Source: Gemmatimonadota bacterium (lineage in GTDB: Bacteria > Gemmatimonadota > Gemmatimonadetes > Gemmatimonadales > Gemmatimonadaceae). From it: DNA of 45,749 nucleotides. Shown piece after piece: positions 1 to 12,415 of the stretch. Within the stretch, counting starts at the first letter, position 1, and each line of letters begins with the position of its first letter. Where the stretch lies: assembly GCA_021324635.1 (NCBI GenBank), contig JAJPIS010000029.1, positions 1 to 45,749 on the forward strand. The letters run 5' to 3'. The notes below the pieces were generated by a model that was not told the DNA's origin, did no database searches, and saw only the letters and a list, made by a program, of their open reading frames with translations. Position numbers and translations under genes: made by a program.

Positions 1-1907
1 CCGGCCGCCCCGCCGCCGGCCCGACCGGCGACATCCGCGGCGCGCCGAGCCGCCCGCTCCTCGCGATCGGTCCGGGCGTCGGCGACCCGGGTGATGAATC
101 TCACCTGGTCGACGCTCTTGACCACGCTCCGAGCGGTGATCCCATTCGCGACGTTGTGCGCCTGCTGGAGGGTGCGTCGGCGCGAGGTCTCCTCGAGCGC
201 GCGCTGCATCGAGCCGGTGATGCGGTCGGCGTAGAAGATCGCCCGTCCGGAGACGTGCCGCGCGGCCCGCCCGACGGTCTGGATCAGCGATCGATCGCTC
301 CGCAGAAAGCCTTCCTGATCGGCATCGAGTATCGCGACGAGGGACACCTCGGGCATGTCGAGTCCCTCGCGTAGCAGGTTGATCCCGACGAGCACGTCGA
401 ATTCGCCGAGTCGCAGCCCGCGGACGATCTCCATCCGCTCGATGGCGTCGATGTCGGAGTGCATGTAGCGCACGCGCACCCCGACCTGTTGCAGGTAGTC
501 GGTCAGGTCCTCGGCCATTCGCTTGGTGAGCGTGGTCACCAGCACGCTCTCGCCCAGCCGCTCGCGCAGCCGGATCTCGTGCAACAGGTCGTCGACCTGC
601 CCGCGCACCGGCCGCACCTCGATCTCGGGATCGATGAGGCCGGTCGGCCGAATGATCTGCTCGACGACCGCCCCCTGCGACAGCTCGAGCTCGAGCTCCC
701 CCGGGGTGGCCGACACGTTGATCGCCCGCGGGGTGAGCGCGAGGAACTCGTCGAAGACGAGCGGGCGATTGTCGAGCGCGCTCGGCAGCCGGAAGCCATA
801 GTCGACCAGGGTGAGCTTGCGGGCTCGATCTCCGTTGTACATCCCGCGGACCTGTGGCAGCGTGACGTGGGACTCGTCGATGACGACGAGGAAGTCCTCG
901 GGGTAGTAGTCGAACAGACACGCCGGCCGCTCCCCCGCCGAGCGACCGGAGAGGTGGCGGGAGTAGTTCTCGATCCCGGCGCAGGTCCCGATCTCGAGCA
1001 TCATCTCGATGTCGAAGTTGGTGCGGGACTCGAGCCGCTGGGCCTCGAGCAGCTTGTTCTCCCGGCGCAGCTCGGCCAGCCGTTCCGCCAACTCGGAGCG
1101 GATGAGCCCCACGGCGCGCTCCAGCGTCGGCCGGGACGTGATGAAGTGCTTGGCCGGGTAGATGGCCGCCCGCTCGAGGGTGGCGATCGTATCGCCGGTG
1201 ACGACGTTGATCTTCGAGATGCGCTCGATCTCGTCCCCCCACATCTCGACCCGGACACCCTGCTCCTCGTACGCCGGGAAGATCTCGACCGTGTCACCCC
1301 GCACCCGGAACGTGCCGCGCTCGAACGCGACATCGTTGCGCGCGTATTGAATGCGCACGAGCGCGCGCAGCACGTCGTCGCGGGCAATGTGCTGTCCGCG
1401 CGCCAGCGTCACCATCGTCTCCCGGTAGGTCACCGGGTCGCCGAGGCCGTAGATCGCCGAGACGGTCGACACGATGATGACGTCCTCGCGCTCCATGAGG
1501 CTCGACGTGGCGCGGAGGCGTAGCCGGTCGATGTCCTCGTTGATCGACGCGTCCTTCTCGATGTAGGTGTCGGTCGTCGGGACGTAGGCCTCGGGCTGGT
1601 AGTAGTCGTAGTACGAGATGAAGTACTCGACCGCATTGCGGGGGAAGAAGCTTTTCAGCTCCCCGTACAGCTGGGCCGCGAGGGTCTTGTTGTGCGAGAG
1701 CACGAGGGTCGGCCGGCCGTGCGCCTGGATGACGTTCGCGACCGTCATGGTCTTCCCCGACCCGGTCACGCCCAGGAGCGTCTGGAACCGGTCCCCCCGC
1801 TCGAGCCCGCGCGTCAGCTCGGCGATCGCCTTGGGCTGGTCGCCAGCCGGCGCGAAAGGCGCCTGGAGATCGAAGGCGGCGCGGGCGGCGCCGGCGGCAC
1901 GGGCCAT
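1..1907 (-). CDS. uvrB: UvrABC system protein B, 3' end cut by window
   Basis: Damage-verifying helicase-like subunit of nucleotide excision repair; it is loaded by UvrA and recruits UvrC. Reading down from the ATG at 1907, the protein begins [20 protein letters not shown] and continues with [10 protein letters not shown]. Next come Walker A (GVTGSGKT), the conserved [10 protein letters not shown] block, the beta-hairpin region ([12 protein letters not shown]), a DESH Walker B and the helicase motif [15 protein letters not shown]. About 635 codons lie in the window, so roughly the last 30-50 residues, including the UvrC-binding UVR motif, fall outside it. It is the only gene of its unit visible here. 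A TATATT box sits 6 bp before the ATG with no Shine-Dalgarno site, which suggests a leaderless message. Family assignment is certain. Confidence 0.96.
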   Translation of the reverse strand, partial: MARAAGAARAAFDLQAPFAPAGDQPKAIAELTRGLERGDRFQTLLGVTGSGKTMTVANVIQAHGRPTLVLSHNKTLAAQLYGELKSFFPRNAVEYFISYYDYYQPEAYVPTTDTYIEKDASINEDIDRLRLRATSSLMEREDVIIVSTVSAIYGLGDPVTYRETMVTLARGQHIARDDVLRALVRIQYARNDVAFERGTFRVRGDTVEIFPAYEEQGVRVEMWGDEIERISKINVVTGDTIATLERAAIYPAKHFITSRPTLERAVGLIRSELAERLAELRRENKLLEAQRLESRTNFDIEMMLEIGTCAGIENYSRHLSGRSAGERPACLFDYYPEDFLVVIDESHVTLPQVRGMYNGDRARKLTLVDYGFRLPSALDNRPLVFDEFLALTPRAINVSATPGELELELSQGAVVEQIIRPTGLIDPEIEVRPVRGQVDDLLHEIRLRERLGESVLVTTLTKRMAEDLTDYLQQVGVRVRYMHSDIDAIERMEIVRGLRLGEFDVLVGINLLREGLDMPEVSLVAILDADQEGFLRSDRSLIQTVGRAARHVSGRAIFYADRITGSMQRALEETSRRRTLQQAHNVANGITARSVVKSVDQVRFITRVADARTDREERAARRAADVAGRAGGGAA

Positions 1908-1913
1908 GGTCGA

Positions 1914-1919
1914 AATATA
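1914..1919 (-). promoter_or_regulatory. candidate -10 box of uvrB, leaderless configuration
   Basis: On the minus strand TATATT is followed by TCGACC and then the ATG of uvrB. A -10 hexamer this close would place the transcription start at or within one or two bases of the start codon, leaving no room for a ribosome binding site. It is an AT-rich island in an otherwise very GC-rich stretch. No convincing -35 hexamer is seen at the usual distance. Confidence 0.45.
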
Positions 1920-2032
1920 CGCCGGGCCGGGCGGGGCGGCCCGGCGACCGCAACGGCCCGCGCACGTCGGCGTGCGCGCGCGGCGGTCCCGACGTCGGGG
2001 GGCGCGGGACGCGGGCGGCGCGACATGCCGGG

Positions 2033-2122
2033 CCAGGCATCCGTGCGGGATGCGATCCGCGGGCGGCATGAATGCCGCCCCGACGCGGTGGCGGCGGGAC
2101 GCGGGCGGCATGAATGCCGCCC
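2033..2122. repeat. two copies of a short palindromic (REP-like) repeat
   Basis: The perfect hairpin GGGCGGCAT-GA-ATGCCGCCC occurs at 2061-2080 and again at 2103-2122. The first copy is preceded by a diverged version of the GGCAT..GTGCGGGATGCG.. segment that also accompanies the copies at 5336-5604. The second copy lies 15 bp past the relA/spoT stop codon, so it could also act as a transcript end or stabiliser. The rest of 1908-2137 is GC-rich DNA in which I see no gene. Confidence 0.85.
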
Positions 2123-2137
2123 CGACGGGCCGGGCCG

Positions 2138-4306
2138 TTATTCCTCGGGGAGGTGTTCGCGGCGAGCGACTTCGGAGACGCCTTTCACCTTGCGGGCCGC
2201 CTTCATGATCTTCTCGAGGTGCGCGAGGTTCTCGACCTCGACGAGCGCCGATCCGGTGACCCGCCCGTCCACGGTGCGCAGCTCCATGCTCTTGATGTCG
2301 GTGCCGGTCGCGCTCACGGCGGCGGCGACGTCGGCGTACAGCCCCCGGCGGTCGTTCGCCGAGAGCGTCAGTCGAACGGTGAAGCGCTCCCCCTCCATCT
2401 CCTGCCAGTCGATCTCGAGCCGCCGCTCGGGCTCGTGCGCAAGCACGAGGAGATTCGGACAGTCGCCCCGGTGGATGCTGACGCCGCGGCCGCGGGTCAC
2501 GTAGCCGACGACCGGGTCGCCGGGCACGGGCTGGCAACACTGCGCGTAGCGGACCATGAGCCCGTCGGCGCCCTGGATCCGCACGCCCTTGGAGGACCGG
2601 CGGAGCCGGTCGACCAGCCGCTCGACGGCGGTCGGCCGGCCCGGGTCGCCCTGCTCGAGTCCCGGGTGGAGGATCTTGAGCACCTGGAGCACGTTGACGT
2701 CGCCCTGCCCGATCGACGCCAGCAGGTGCGTGACATCGGTGAGCGACAGCGCTTGCGCGGCCCGCGCGAGGTCGGAGTCTTCGGGCTTGGCCAGCCGGCG
2801 CCGCTTGACCTCGCGGTCCAGGATGTCTCGACCGAGCTTGGTCGACGTCGCCTGCTCTTCGTGCTTGAGCCACTGCCGGATCTTGTGCCGGGCCCGCCCC
2901 GTCCGGACGTGCGCGAGCCAGTCGCGACTCGGTCGCGCCACCGCCGCCGTCAGGATCTCGACCGTCTCCGAGTTCTTGAGCGCGCGGGAGAGCGGCGCGA
3001 TCTTCCCGTTGACCTTGGCCCCCTGACAGTGCAGTCCGACTTCGGTGTGCACGGCGAACGCGAAGTCGATCGGGGTCGCGCCCTTGGGGAGCTGGATCAC
3101 GTCGCCCGTCGGCGTGAAGACGAAGATCTCGTCCTGATACAGGTCGAGCTTCAGGAACTCGAGGAACTCGTCCGGCGTCCGGGCGTCGAGCTGAAGCTCC
3201 AGCACCTGGCGGAACCAGGAGAGGTGTCGCTCGAGCTCGTCCCCGCTCTTGGTCCCGTCCTTGTACAGCCAGTGCGCGGCGATCCCGAACTCCGCCGTGC
3301 GGTGCATCTCGCGGGTGCGGATCTGGATCTCGAACAGTTGCCGGCCCGGCCCGAACACGGTCGTGTGGAGCGACTGATAGCCGTTGGATTTGGGCTGGGC
3401 GATGTAGTCCTTGATCCGCTCCTGGAGCGGCGTCCACCCATCGTGGATGATGCCGAGCGCGTGGTAACAATCGGCCACCGTCTTCACGAGCACGCGGATC
3501 GCGAGGAGGTCGTAGATCTCGTCGTACGGCTTCCCCCGCTTCATCATCTTCTTGTGGATCGACCACAGATGCTTGGGCCGGCCGGTCACCTCGACGTCCC
3601 GAATCCCGGCCGCACGCAACTCGCGCTCGAGCGGACCCGCGAGCTGGGCGATCAGGGACTCGCGTTCGCCGCGCTTCTGGGCCACGAGCTTCGCGAGGGC
3701 GCGATAGTCCTCGGGCTCGAGATGCTTGAACGCGAGATCCTCGAGCTCCCACCGCATCTTCGCCATACCGAAGCGATGGGCGAGCGGGGCGTAGAGGTCC
3801 CGCGTCTCCTGCGCGATCCGCCGCTGCTTCTCCGGCCGCAGGTACTCCAACGTCCGCATGTTGTGCAGACGGTCGGCCAGCTTGATCAGGATGACGCGGG
3901 CGTCCTTGGCGATCGAGAGCAGCAGCTTGCGGTAGTTCTCGACCTGCCGCTCCTGCGACGAGTGCGCCGGCAGCGTGCCGATCTTGGTCAGCCCGTCGAC
4001 GATGGCGGCGATCTCCCGCCCGAACTCCTGCTCGACCTCGGCGATGGTGACGGAGGTGTCCTCCACCACATCGTGGATGAGGCCGCTGGCGACCGTGATC
4101 GAGTCGAGCTGAAGGTCGGCGAGGATCTTGGCGACCTCCACGCAGTGCGAGACGTAGTCCTCCCCGGAGAGCCGCTTCTGACCCAGGTGCGCGCGCTCGC
4201 TGAAGCGATACGCGCGAACGAGCAGGTCCTCGTCGAGCCGCTCGGGGGCGCGCTCGGCGGTGAGCCGCCAGTTGGGGATGATCTCCTGGAGCGCGACTGC
4301 CGTCAT
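2138..4306 (-). CDS. bifunctional (p)ppGpp synthetase/hydrolase (RelA/SpoT, RSH family)
   Basis: Makes and breaks the alarmone (p)ppGpp, the stringent-response signal. The 722-residue length is typical of long RSH proteins. The hydrolase domain is intact: His54, the HDVVED motif at about 78-83 and KLADRLHNM at about 142-150. The synthetase domain carries [13 protein letters not shown] followed by [12 protein letters not shown] and [12 protein letters not shown] (about 240-320). A TGS domain follows ([20 protein letters not shown]), then a paired-cysteine zinc-finger region ([11 protein letters not shown]) and a C-terminal ACT domain. Both catalytic centres look complete, so it should be bifunctional like Rel rather than a synthetase-only RelA. 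Its ATG overlaps the radC stop codon (ATGA), implying co-translation. A palindromic repeat follows its stop. Confidence 0.96.
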   Translation of the reverse strand: MTAVALQEIIPNWRLTAERAPERLDEDLLVRAYRFSERAHLGQKRLSGEDYVSHCVEVAKILADLQLDSITVASGLIHDVVEDTSVTIAEVEQEFGREIAAIVDGLTKIGTLPAHSSQERQVENYRKLLLSIAKDARVILIKLADRLHNMRTLEYLRPEKQRRIAQETRDLYAPLAHRFGMAKMRWELEDLAFKHLEPEDYRALAKLVAQKRGERESLIAQLAGPLERELRAAGIRDVEVTGRPKHLWSIHKKMMKRGKPYDEIYDLLAIRVLVKTVADCYHALGIIHDGWTPLQERIKDYIAQPKSNGYQSLHTTVFGPGRQLFEIQIRTREMHRTAEFGIAAHWLYKDGTKSGDELERHLSWFRQVLELQLDARTPDEFLEFLKLDLYQDEIFVFTPTGDVIQLPKGATPIDFAFAVHTEVGLHCQGAKVNGKIAPLSRALKNSETVEILTAAVARPSRDWLAHVRTGRARHKIRQWLKHEEQATSTKLGRDILDREVKRRRLAKPEDSDLARAAQALSLTDVTHLLASIGQGDVNVLQVLKILHPGLEQGDPGRPTAVERLVDRLRRSSKGVRIQGADGLMVRYAQCCQPVPGDPVVGYVTRGRGVSIHRGDCPNLLVLAHEPERRLEIDWQEMEGERFTVRLTLSANDRRGLYADVAAAVSATGTDIKSMELRTVDGRVTGSALVEVENLAHLEKIMKAARKVKGVSEVARREHLPEE

Positions 4307-5133
4307 GCGCGTGCCGCCGATCGCGCCGGCCGTCCGGCGTCCGAGCGCCCGCCCCCCGCCGGGGCGCCCGGGCGCTGGGCCCCGCCGACGTGGCGGCCGG
4401 GCTCACGGGCCCCGAGCAAGCGGTGCTCGGCCAGGCTGACGTGCCCTCCGCGCGCGATGATCACGTGGTCGAAGACCGGGATGTCGAGCACGCGCCCCGC
4501 CGCCATGAGGTCCGCCGTCACACGCAGGTCGTCGGCGGACGGTGTCGGGTCACCGCTCGGATGATTGTGGACGAGCACGACGGCGGCCGCCGACTCGGCG
4601 ATCGCCTCGCGGAAGACTTCACGTGCATGCACGGGCGACGAGTTCAGCAGTCCGCGTGTCACGGTCACATCACGCGCCATCCGATGCTGAGAATCGAGTA
4701 TCAACACGTGAAGTTCCTCTGCCGCCAGATCCGCCAACCGCGGCCCGACCGCCGCGGCGACATCCGCCGGTCCCCGGATGCTGGGCCGCGGCCCGGCCGC
4801 CTCCTCCGCCCACCGCCGCGCCAGCTCCAGCGCCGCGTGCACCACCGTGGCCCGGGCCGGCCCGATCCCCGGTATCGCCGTGAGCTCGGCCACCGGCCTC
4901 GATCCGAGGGCGCGGAGCGACCCCCGGCATCGGCGCATGATCTCGAAGCCCAGGGCCATCGCGGAATGCCCGCTTCCACCGCTCCCGATCAGCAGTGCCA
5001 GCAGTTCCGCCGTCCCGAGCTGCCGCGCGCCGAGCTGACGCAGCCGCTCCCGCGGCCGCTCGGCCACGGGGATCTCTCGGATAGCTAACCGGCCGGCGCC
5101 CGGCTCGCCAGCACCCTTCGACTCACACGCCAT
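4303..5133 (-). CDS. radC: RadC family JAMM-domain protein
   Basis: A 276-residue member of the RadC (UPF0758) family. The name comes from an old DNA-repair link that is disputed, so the true role is unknown. The N-terminal half contains [13 protein letters not shown] and a helix-hairpin-helix segment (IPGIGPARA). The C-terminal half is a JAMM/MPN metalloprotease-like domain with [14 protein letters not shown], which supplies the H-x-H-x7-8-D metal ligands. A short disordered tail rich in Gly, Ala, Pro and Arg (about 35 residues) extends beyond the usual end. The ATG at 5133 is the best start because it gives the expected N-terminus. It is the first gene of a radC-relA pair with a 4-bp overlap and begins just inside a repeat-filled gap. 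Confidence 0.93.
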   Translation of the reverse strand: MACESKGAGEPGAGRLAIREIPVAERPRERLRQLGARQLGTAELLALLIGSGGSGHSAMALGFEIMRRCRGSLRALGSRPVAELTAIPGIGPARATVVHAALELARRWAEEAAGPRPSIRGPADVAAAVGPRLADLAAEELHVLILDSQHRMARDVTVTRGLLNSSPVHAREVFREAIAESAAAVVLVHNHPSGDPTPSADDLRVTADLMAAGRVLDIPVFDHVIIARGGHVSLAEHRLLGAREPGRHVGGAQRPGAPAGGGRSDAGRPARSAARA

Positions 5134-5297
5134 GCCGGCAGCATCGCCGGGGCCCGCCCTCCGCCCCCCATCGGCCGCCCCCGCCCGCCATCACCCCGAC
5201 GCGTCGCGCACGTCCCCTGCTCCCCGCCATCGTGCCCGTCGTTGCCGGGCCCGGCGCCGGCCGCACCCACGCGCGAAATTGCGGGGCAGGCATCGGT

Positions 5298-5614
5298 GCG
5301 GGACGCGGGCGGCGGGCGGCATGATGGGCCGCCCCGGCATTGGTGCGGGATGCGGGTCGCGGGCGGCATGAATGCCGCCCCTACGCGCGGGGCGCGGGAC
5401 GCGAACGGCGGGCGGCATGACGGGCCGCACGGCGAACGGCGGGCGGCATGAATGCCGCCCCGGCATTGGTGCGGGATGCGGGTCGCGGGCGGCATGAATG
5501 CCGCCCCTACACGGGCCGCGGGACGCGGGCGGCGGGCGGCATGATGGGCCGCCCCGGCATTGGTGCGGGATTCGGGTCGCGGGCGGCATGAATGCCGCCC
5601 CTACGCGCGGGGCG
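5298..5614. repeat. palindromic repeat array with a 97-bp direct duplication
   Basis: The gap between radC and secA (5134-5633) contains no gene I can support. It holds four copies of the perfect hairpin GGGCGGCAT-GA-ATGCCGCCC at 5361-5380, 5441-5460, 5487-5506 and 5581-5600. Two variant hairpins (7-bp arms GGGCGGC/GCCGCCC, loop ATGATGG) lie at 5314-5334 and 5534-5554, and one decayed copy near 5410. A 49-bp unit ending in CCGCCCCTAC recurs at 5336-5384, 5462-5510 and 5556-5604; the first two are identical and the third differs by one base. A larger block, 5298-5394, recurs at 5518-5614 with one mismatch. The same family occurs at 2033-2122. The segment 5134-5297 is GC-rich with no clear feature. 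Confidence 0.9.
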
Positions 5615-5630
5615 GCCTGGCGGCCGCCCC
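5609..5630. terminator. hairpin immediately after secA
   Basis: A perfect 9-bp stem, GGGGCGGCC / GGCCGCCCC, with a 4-nt loop starts 3 bp beyond the secA stop codon. It has no T-run, so it is a candidate factor-dependent or hairpin-only transcript end. It overlaps the last repeat unit of the neighbouring array. Confidence 0.5.
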
Positions 5631-5633
5631 TGC

Positions 5634-9072
<3,439 letters not shown>

Positions 9073-9095
<23 letters not shown>

Positions 9096-9717
9096 TGCCT
9101 TCCCCTCGATCGTCCGGAGCGCGGTACAGCGTCGCCTCCGCGATGTACGCGCGCACGGCGTCGGGCACGAATCCATGAATGGATCGACCCGCGCGGACCC
9201 GTGCGCGCACTTCTGTCGAGGACACGTCCACGCGGCGCGTGTCGAGCACCCGATACCCCGGGCGCGAGGTCCCCGCACCGCCCGGTAGCCACCCCGCTAT
9301 CTGACTCGCCCCGATATCGCCCCGCCGCCAGATCACGAGCTCCGCCAGCCGCATGATGGTCAGCGGATCCCGCCAGCGAGCGAACGATCGGACGACATCC
9401 GCACCCATGAGCAGGAACCGCTCGTCGCCGGGCGCCCGACGGGCCCACTCGGTCAGCGTATCCACGGTGAAAGATAACCCCGCCCGGTCGATTTCGATCG
9501 AGTCGACGGCCAGCCGCGAGTCGTCCGCGGCCGCCAGTCGCACCATCGCGAGCCGCTGCGCCGGGCTGGCGCCGGTGCCGTGCCGCTTGAGGGGTTGGGT
9601 CGAGGCCGGCACGAGCACGACCCGGTCGAGCCCAAGCGCGTCGATCGTGTCCGCCGCCGCGATCAGGTGCCCGACGTGCGGCGGGTCGAAGGTTCCCCCG
9701 AGGATGCCGACGCGCAC
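9073..9717 (-). CDS. nadD: nicotinate-nucleotide adenylyltransferase
   Basis: Converts nicotinate mononucleotide and ATP to deamido-NAD in NAD synthesis. The protein reads (M)[17 protein letters not shown], the standard N-terminal nucleotide-binding block with the H-x-G-H motif. Further family signatures follow: [12 protein letters not shown], then FLLMGADVV, then [18 protein letters not shown] near the C-terminus, the last corresponding to the ISST motif of nucleotidyltransferases. I chose the GTG at 9717 because it gives the usual N-terminus and a 214-residue length normal for the family. The frame is open further upstream, but only across the end of the preceding gene, and no good ribosome binding site is visible. 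The 3' end overlaps the secA start and carries its Shine-Dalgarno sequence. Confidence 0.93.
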
Positions 9718-9775
9718 CGGGCGGACGTGGAAGGGCGCGAGTGCTACGCGGCGCGCGGCGCCGCGCCGTGTGGCA

Positions 9776-10567
9776 TCACGGGTGCTCGGCGGTCGTGTTC
9801 GCCGTCCCCGTCCCGCACCGCTCGCGGACGCCCGGGTCCTGGGGATAGGTGATCCGGAGGGTGTTGCACACGTCCGCCGCATCGTCCTTGTAGCGGATCG
9901 CCCGGTACGAGTCCACGAGCCGCAGATAGGCGTCGCGCGTCGCCGGCACGTTGGGGTAGTTCTTGATCACGTCCTTGAAGTAGATGATCGCCGAGTCGTA
10001 GGCCTTTCGGTGATAGTAGTGGAGGCCGTTCTTGTAGTCCTTTTCGGCGAACCACTCCTGAAGGTGGGCGACACGGCGGTCGGTGCGGTCCTTGAGCGGC
10101 GATGACGGATAGAGCGCGAGCAGGGTCTGGTACTCCGAGAGCGCCGACTGGCCGTAGGTTGCGTCGAGATCCGGGCGCCGCCACATGTGCTCGTACGACC
10201 GTCCGGCGGCGAAGAGCGCCGGCGCCGCCAACGAGTCGTCCGGGAACGCGTCGGCGAGGCGCGAGAAGGACTGCGCCGCCAGCAGCGGCTCGCCCTTCTT
10301 CTCGTGCGCGACGCCGAGGTAGTAGTAGGACCGTGCGAGCAGCGTGTCGTGGGCCGGGAGCTCCAGCGTGAGCTTCTCGAATCCGGCCACGGCGTCGTCC
10401 CACCGATGGCGCTGATACGCCCGATACGAGACGTCGTAGAGCCGCTCCGGCGACCCCTGAAACTTCTTGACGTCGACCGGCGTGTGGCACCCGGCGAGCG
10501 CCGCGGCGGTGCTCACCAGCGTGGCGAGCACCACGGCGCGCCGTCCCGCGAGGGCGACCGACGGCAT
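9776..10567 (-). CDS. BamD-like outer-membrane assembly lipoprotein
   Basis: A lipoprotein with tetratricopeptide repeats resembling BamD (YfiO), the essential partner of BamA in inserting beta-barrel proteins. From the ATG at 10567 there is a 26-residue lipoprotein signal ending in LAGC, with the lipidated cysteine at position 27. TPR-type segments follow (LYDVSYRAYQRHRWDDAVAGFEKL, shortened here to its start LYDVSYRAY; then SYYYLGVAHEKKGEPLLAA; YHRKAYDSAIIYFKDVIKNY). The spacing and the final region match BamD. Earlier in-frame ATGs at 10597 and 10657 are possible. The latter overlaps the previous stop by 8 bp but would give an implausibly long signal. Downstream neighbours are nadD and secA. 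Confidence 0.82.
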   Translation of the reverse strand: MPSVALAGRRAVVLATLVSTAAALAGCHTPVDVKKFQGSPERLYDVSYRAYQRHRWDDAVAGFEKLTLELPAHDTLLARSYYYLGVAHEKKGEPLLAAQSFSRLADAFPDDSLAAPALFAAGRSYEHMWRRPDLDATYGQSALSEYQTLLALYPSSPLKDRTDRRVAHLQEWFAEKDYKNGLHYYHRKAYDSAIIYFKDVIKNYPNVPATRDAYLRLVDSYRAIRYKDDAADVCNTLRITYPQDPGVRERCGTGTANTTAEHP

Positions 10568-10649
10568 CTTCACGGCGTTGCGCGGACCTGAGGCCATCAC
10601 CCGGAGATCGAGAAGTCGGACTGTGGTACCCGCGGCTCGCCTGAAGAGT

Positions 10650-11411
10650 TCAGGCATGCGTCTCCGCGGCGCCGGCATCGCGCCGGCTCAACATGGAACG
10701 ATAGACCTCGACACGGCCGTCGTCAGGGTGAAGCGACGCCGCCCGGTCCCAGGCAGCCCGGGCCGCGTCGGTAGCGCCCAGGAAGTAGGCCGCCAGGCCA
10801 CGCAGCAGGAGCGGCTCCAGCCAGTCGGGCCGGGCCGCGAGCACGCGGTCCAGCTCGTCGGCGGCGCCGTCGTACCGGTGGGCATCGAGGAGCGTCCGCG
10901 ATAGGGCGAGCCGAACGTCGAGGTACGTTGGCCGCAACTCCAGCGCGCGGCGGTACTGGGCGATCGCCTCGTCCCAGGCCCCCGCCCCCCGGTACTCGTC
11001 GGCGAGGGCGGCGTGGGCGTTGGCGAGCCGATTGCCGACGACCGTCGGATAGCCGGTCGCGTCCGGGCGTCCGAACTCCTCCGCCAGCGCGAACGACTGC
11101 TCCGCCTCCTGGGTGCGGCCCAGCCCGTTGAGCAGGACCGCGCGGTTGAGGTGGGCTTCGACGTAGCGCGGATTCTGCGCCAGCGCGCGGTCGAACGCCG
11201 CCAGCCCCTCGACCGGCCGATCGGCCATCGCCAGCGAGAGCCCGAGCAGGTTGAAGGCGTCGGCGTACACGCAGCCGCCCCCGATCGCCTCCTCGAGGAG
11301 CGCCACGGCTCCCACATAGTCCCGGGCCGCGAACCGCTCGCGCGCGCGGTCCACCGCGTCCGGCACGAGCTCGACCAGCTCGCGCAAGGTCCGTCCGCCG
11401 GTCGCCGTCAT
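10650..11411 (-). CDS. tetratricopeptide repeat protein
   Basis: A 253-residue protein built almost wholly of TPR helix pairs, for example AFNLLGLSLAMADRPVEGLA, AHLNRAVLLNGLGRTQEAE and AIAQYRRALELRPTYLDVRL. No signal peptide, membrane segment or catalytic domain is evident, so it is probably a cytoplasmic scaffold. The ATG at 11411 (MTATGGRTLRELVELVPDAV) is preferred because it has GAGGGG about 10 nt upstream and removes an unstructured arginine-rich lead. It sits between the sugar-nucleotide genes and the bamD-like gene, all on one strand. The exact role cannot be read from sequence. Confidence 0.82.
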   Translation of the reverse strand: MTATGGRTLRELVELVPDAVDRARERFAARDYVGAVALLEEAIGGGCVYADAFNLLGLSLAMADRPVEGLAAFDRALAQNPRYVEAHLNRAVLLNGLGRTQEAEQSFALAEEFGRPDATGYPTVVGNRLANAHAALADEYRGAGAWDEAIAQYRRALELRPTYLDVRLALSRTLLDAHRYDGAADELDRVLAARPDWLEPLLLRGLAAYFLGATDAARAAWDRAASLHPDDGRVEVYRSMLSRRDAGAAETHA

Positions 11412-11442
11412 CCGACGCGTCGCCCCTCGCCGGCCGGCACGG

Positions 11443-12402
11443 TCATGCGGCGCGCGGGCGCATCCGATCGGTGCCGACCAGGGCGCGGAAGTACTCGACC
11501 GTCCGCACGACGCCATCGCGGAGCGGCACGCGGGGCTCCCACCCGAGCATCGTGCGGGCCCGGGTGATGTCGGGGCGCCGCACCTTCGGGTCGTCCTCGG
11601 GGAGGGGGCGATATTCGATCGCCGAGCGCGAGCCGGTGACCTCGATCACGACTTCGGCGAGCTGCCGGACGGTGTACTCGTCCGGGTTCCCGACGTTCGT
11701 CGGCTCACTATCCCCGCCCATGAAGAGCCGGAAGATGCCCTCGATCTCATCCTCGACGAAGCAGAAGCTGCGCGTCTGGCTGCCGTCGCCATAGACGGTC
11801 AGCGGCTCGCCGCAGAGCGCCTGGACGATGAAGTTGGAGACGACCCGGCCGTCGCGCGGCCGCATGCGGGGGCCGTAGGTGTTGAAGATCCGGACGATGC
11901 GCGTGTCCATACCGTGATATCGATGATACGCCATCGTCATCGCTTCGGCGAAGCGCTTCGCCTCGTCATACACGCCGCGGGGGCCGATCGGATTCACGTT
12001 CCCCCAGTACCGCTCCGTCTGAGGGTGGACGAGCGGATCGCCGTACACCTCGGATGTCGACGCCAGAAAAAATCGCGCGCCCTTGGCCTTCGCGAGTCCC
12101 AGCGCGTTGTGCGTCCCGAGCGCCCCCACCTTGAGCGTCGGAATGGGATGCTCGAGGTAGTCGACCGGACTCGCCGGCGACGCGAAATGCAGCACCCCGT
12201 CCAGCGGCCCGGCCACGAAGGTGTAGGTCGAGATGTTGTGCCGGATGAACTCGAATCCCTTCCGCCCGATCAGGTGGGCGATGTTGTCCGCGTGACCCGT
12301 GACGAAGTTGTCCAACCCGACGACGGCGTGGCCGTCTCGGAGAAACCGGTCCGCGAGATGGGAGCCCAGAAACCCCGCGGCTCCCGTGATCAGGACGCGC
12401 AC
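11443..12402 (-). CDS. UDP-glucuronate decarboxylase (UDP-xylose synthase)
   Basis: A short-chain dehydrogenase/reductase-fold enzyme that converts UDP-glucuronate to UDP-xylose with bound NAD. It starts at a GTG ([20 protein letters not shown]) with the Rossmann GxxGxxG motif. The substrate region [16 protein letters not shown] and [14 protein letters not shown] are hallmarks of the UXS family. The catalytic Y-x3-K is in [12 protein letters not shown], and the C-terminal half has IFNTYGPRM and [14 protein letters not shown]. The 319-residue length is normal. It begins 13 bp after ugd, which makes its substrate, so the pair forms a two-step route from UDP-glucose. A bifunctional UDP-apiose/xylose enzyme is less likely. 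Confidence 0.93.
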   Translation of the reverse strand: MRVLITGAAGFLGSHLADRFLRDGHAVVGLDNFVTGHADNIAHLIGRKGFEFIRHNISTYTFVAGPLDGVLHFASPASPVDYLEHPIPTLKVGALGTHNALGLAKAKGARFFLASTSEVYGDPLVHPQTERYWGNVNPIGPRGVYDEAKRFAEAMTMAYHRYHGMDTRIVRIFNTYGPRMRPRDGRVVSNFIVQALCGEPLTVYGDGSQTRSFCFVEDEIEGIFRLFMGGDSEPTNVGNPDEYTVRQLAEVVIEVTGSRSAIEYRPLPEDDPKVRRPDITRARTMLGWEPRVPLRDGVVRTVEYFRALVGTDRMRPRAA

Positions 12403-12415
12403 GGTCGGCCGCGCG

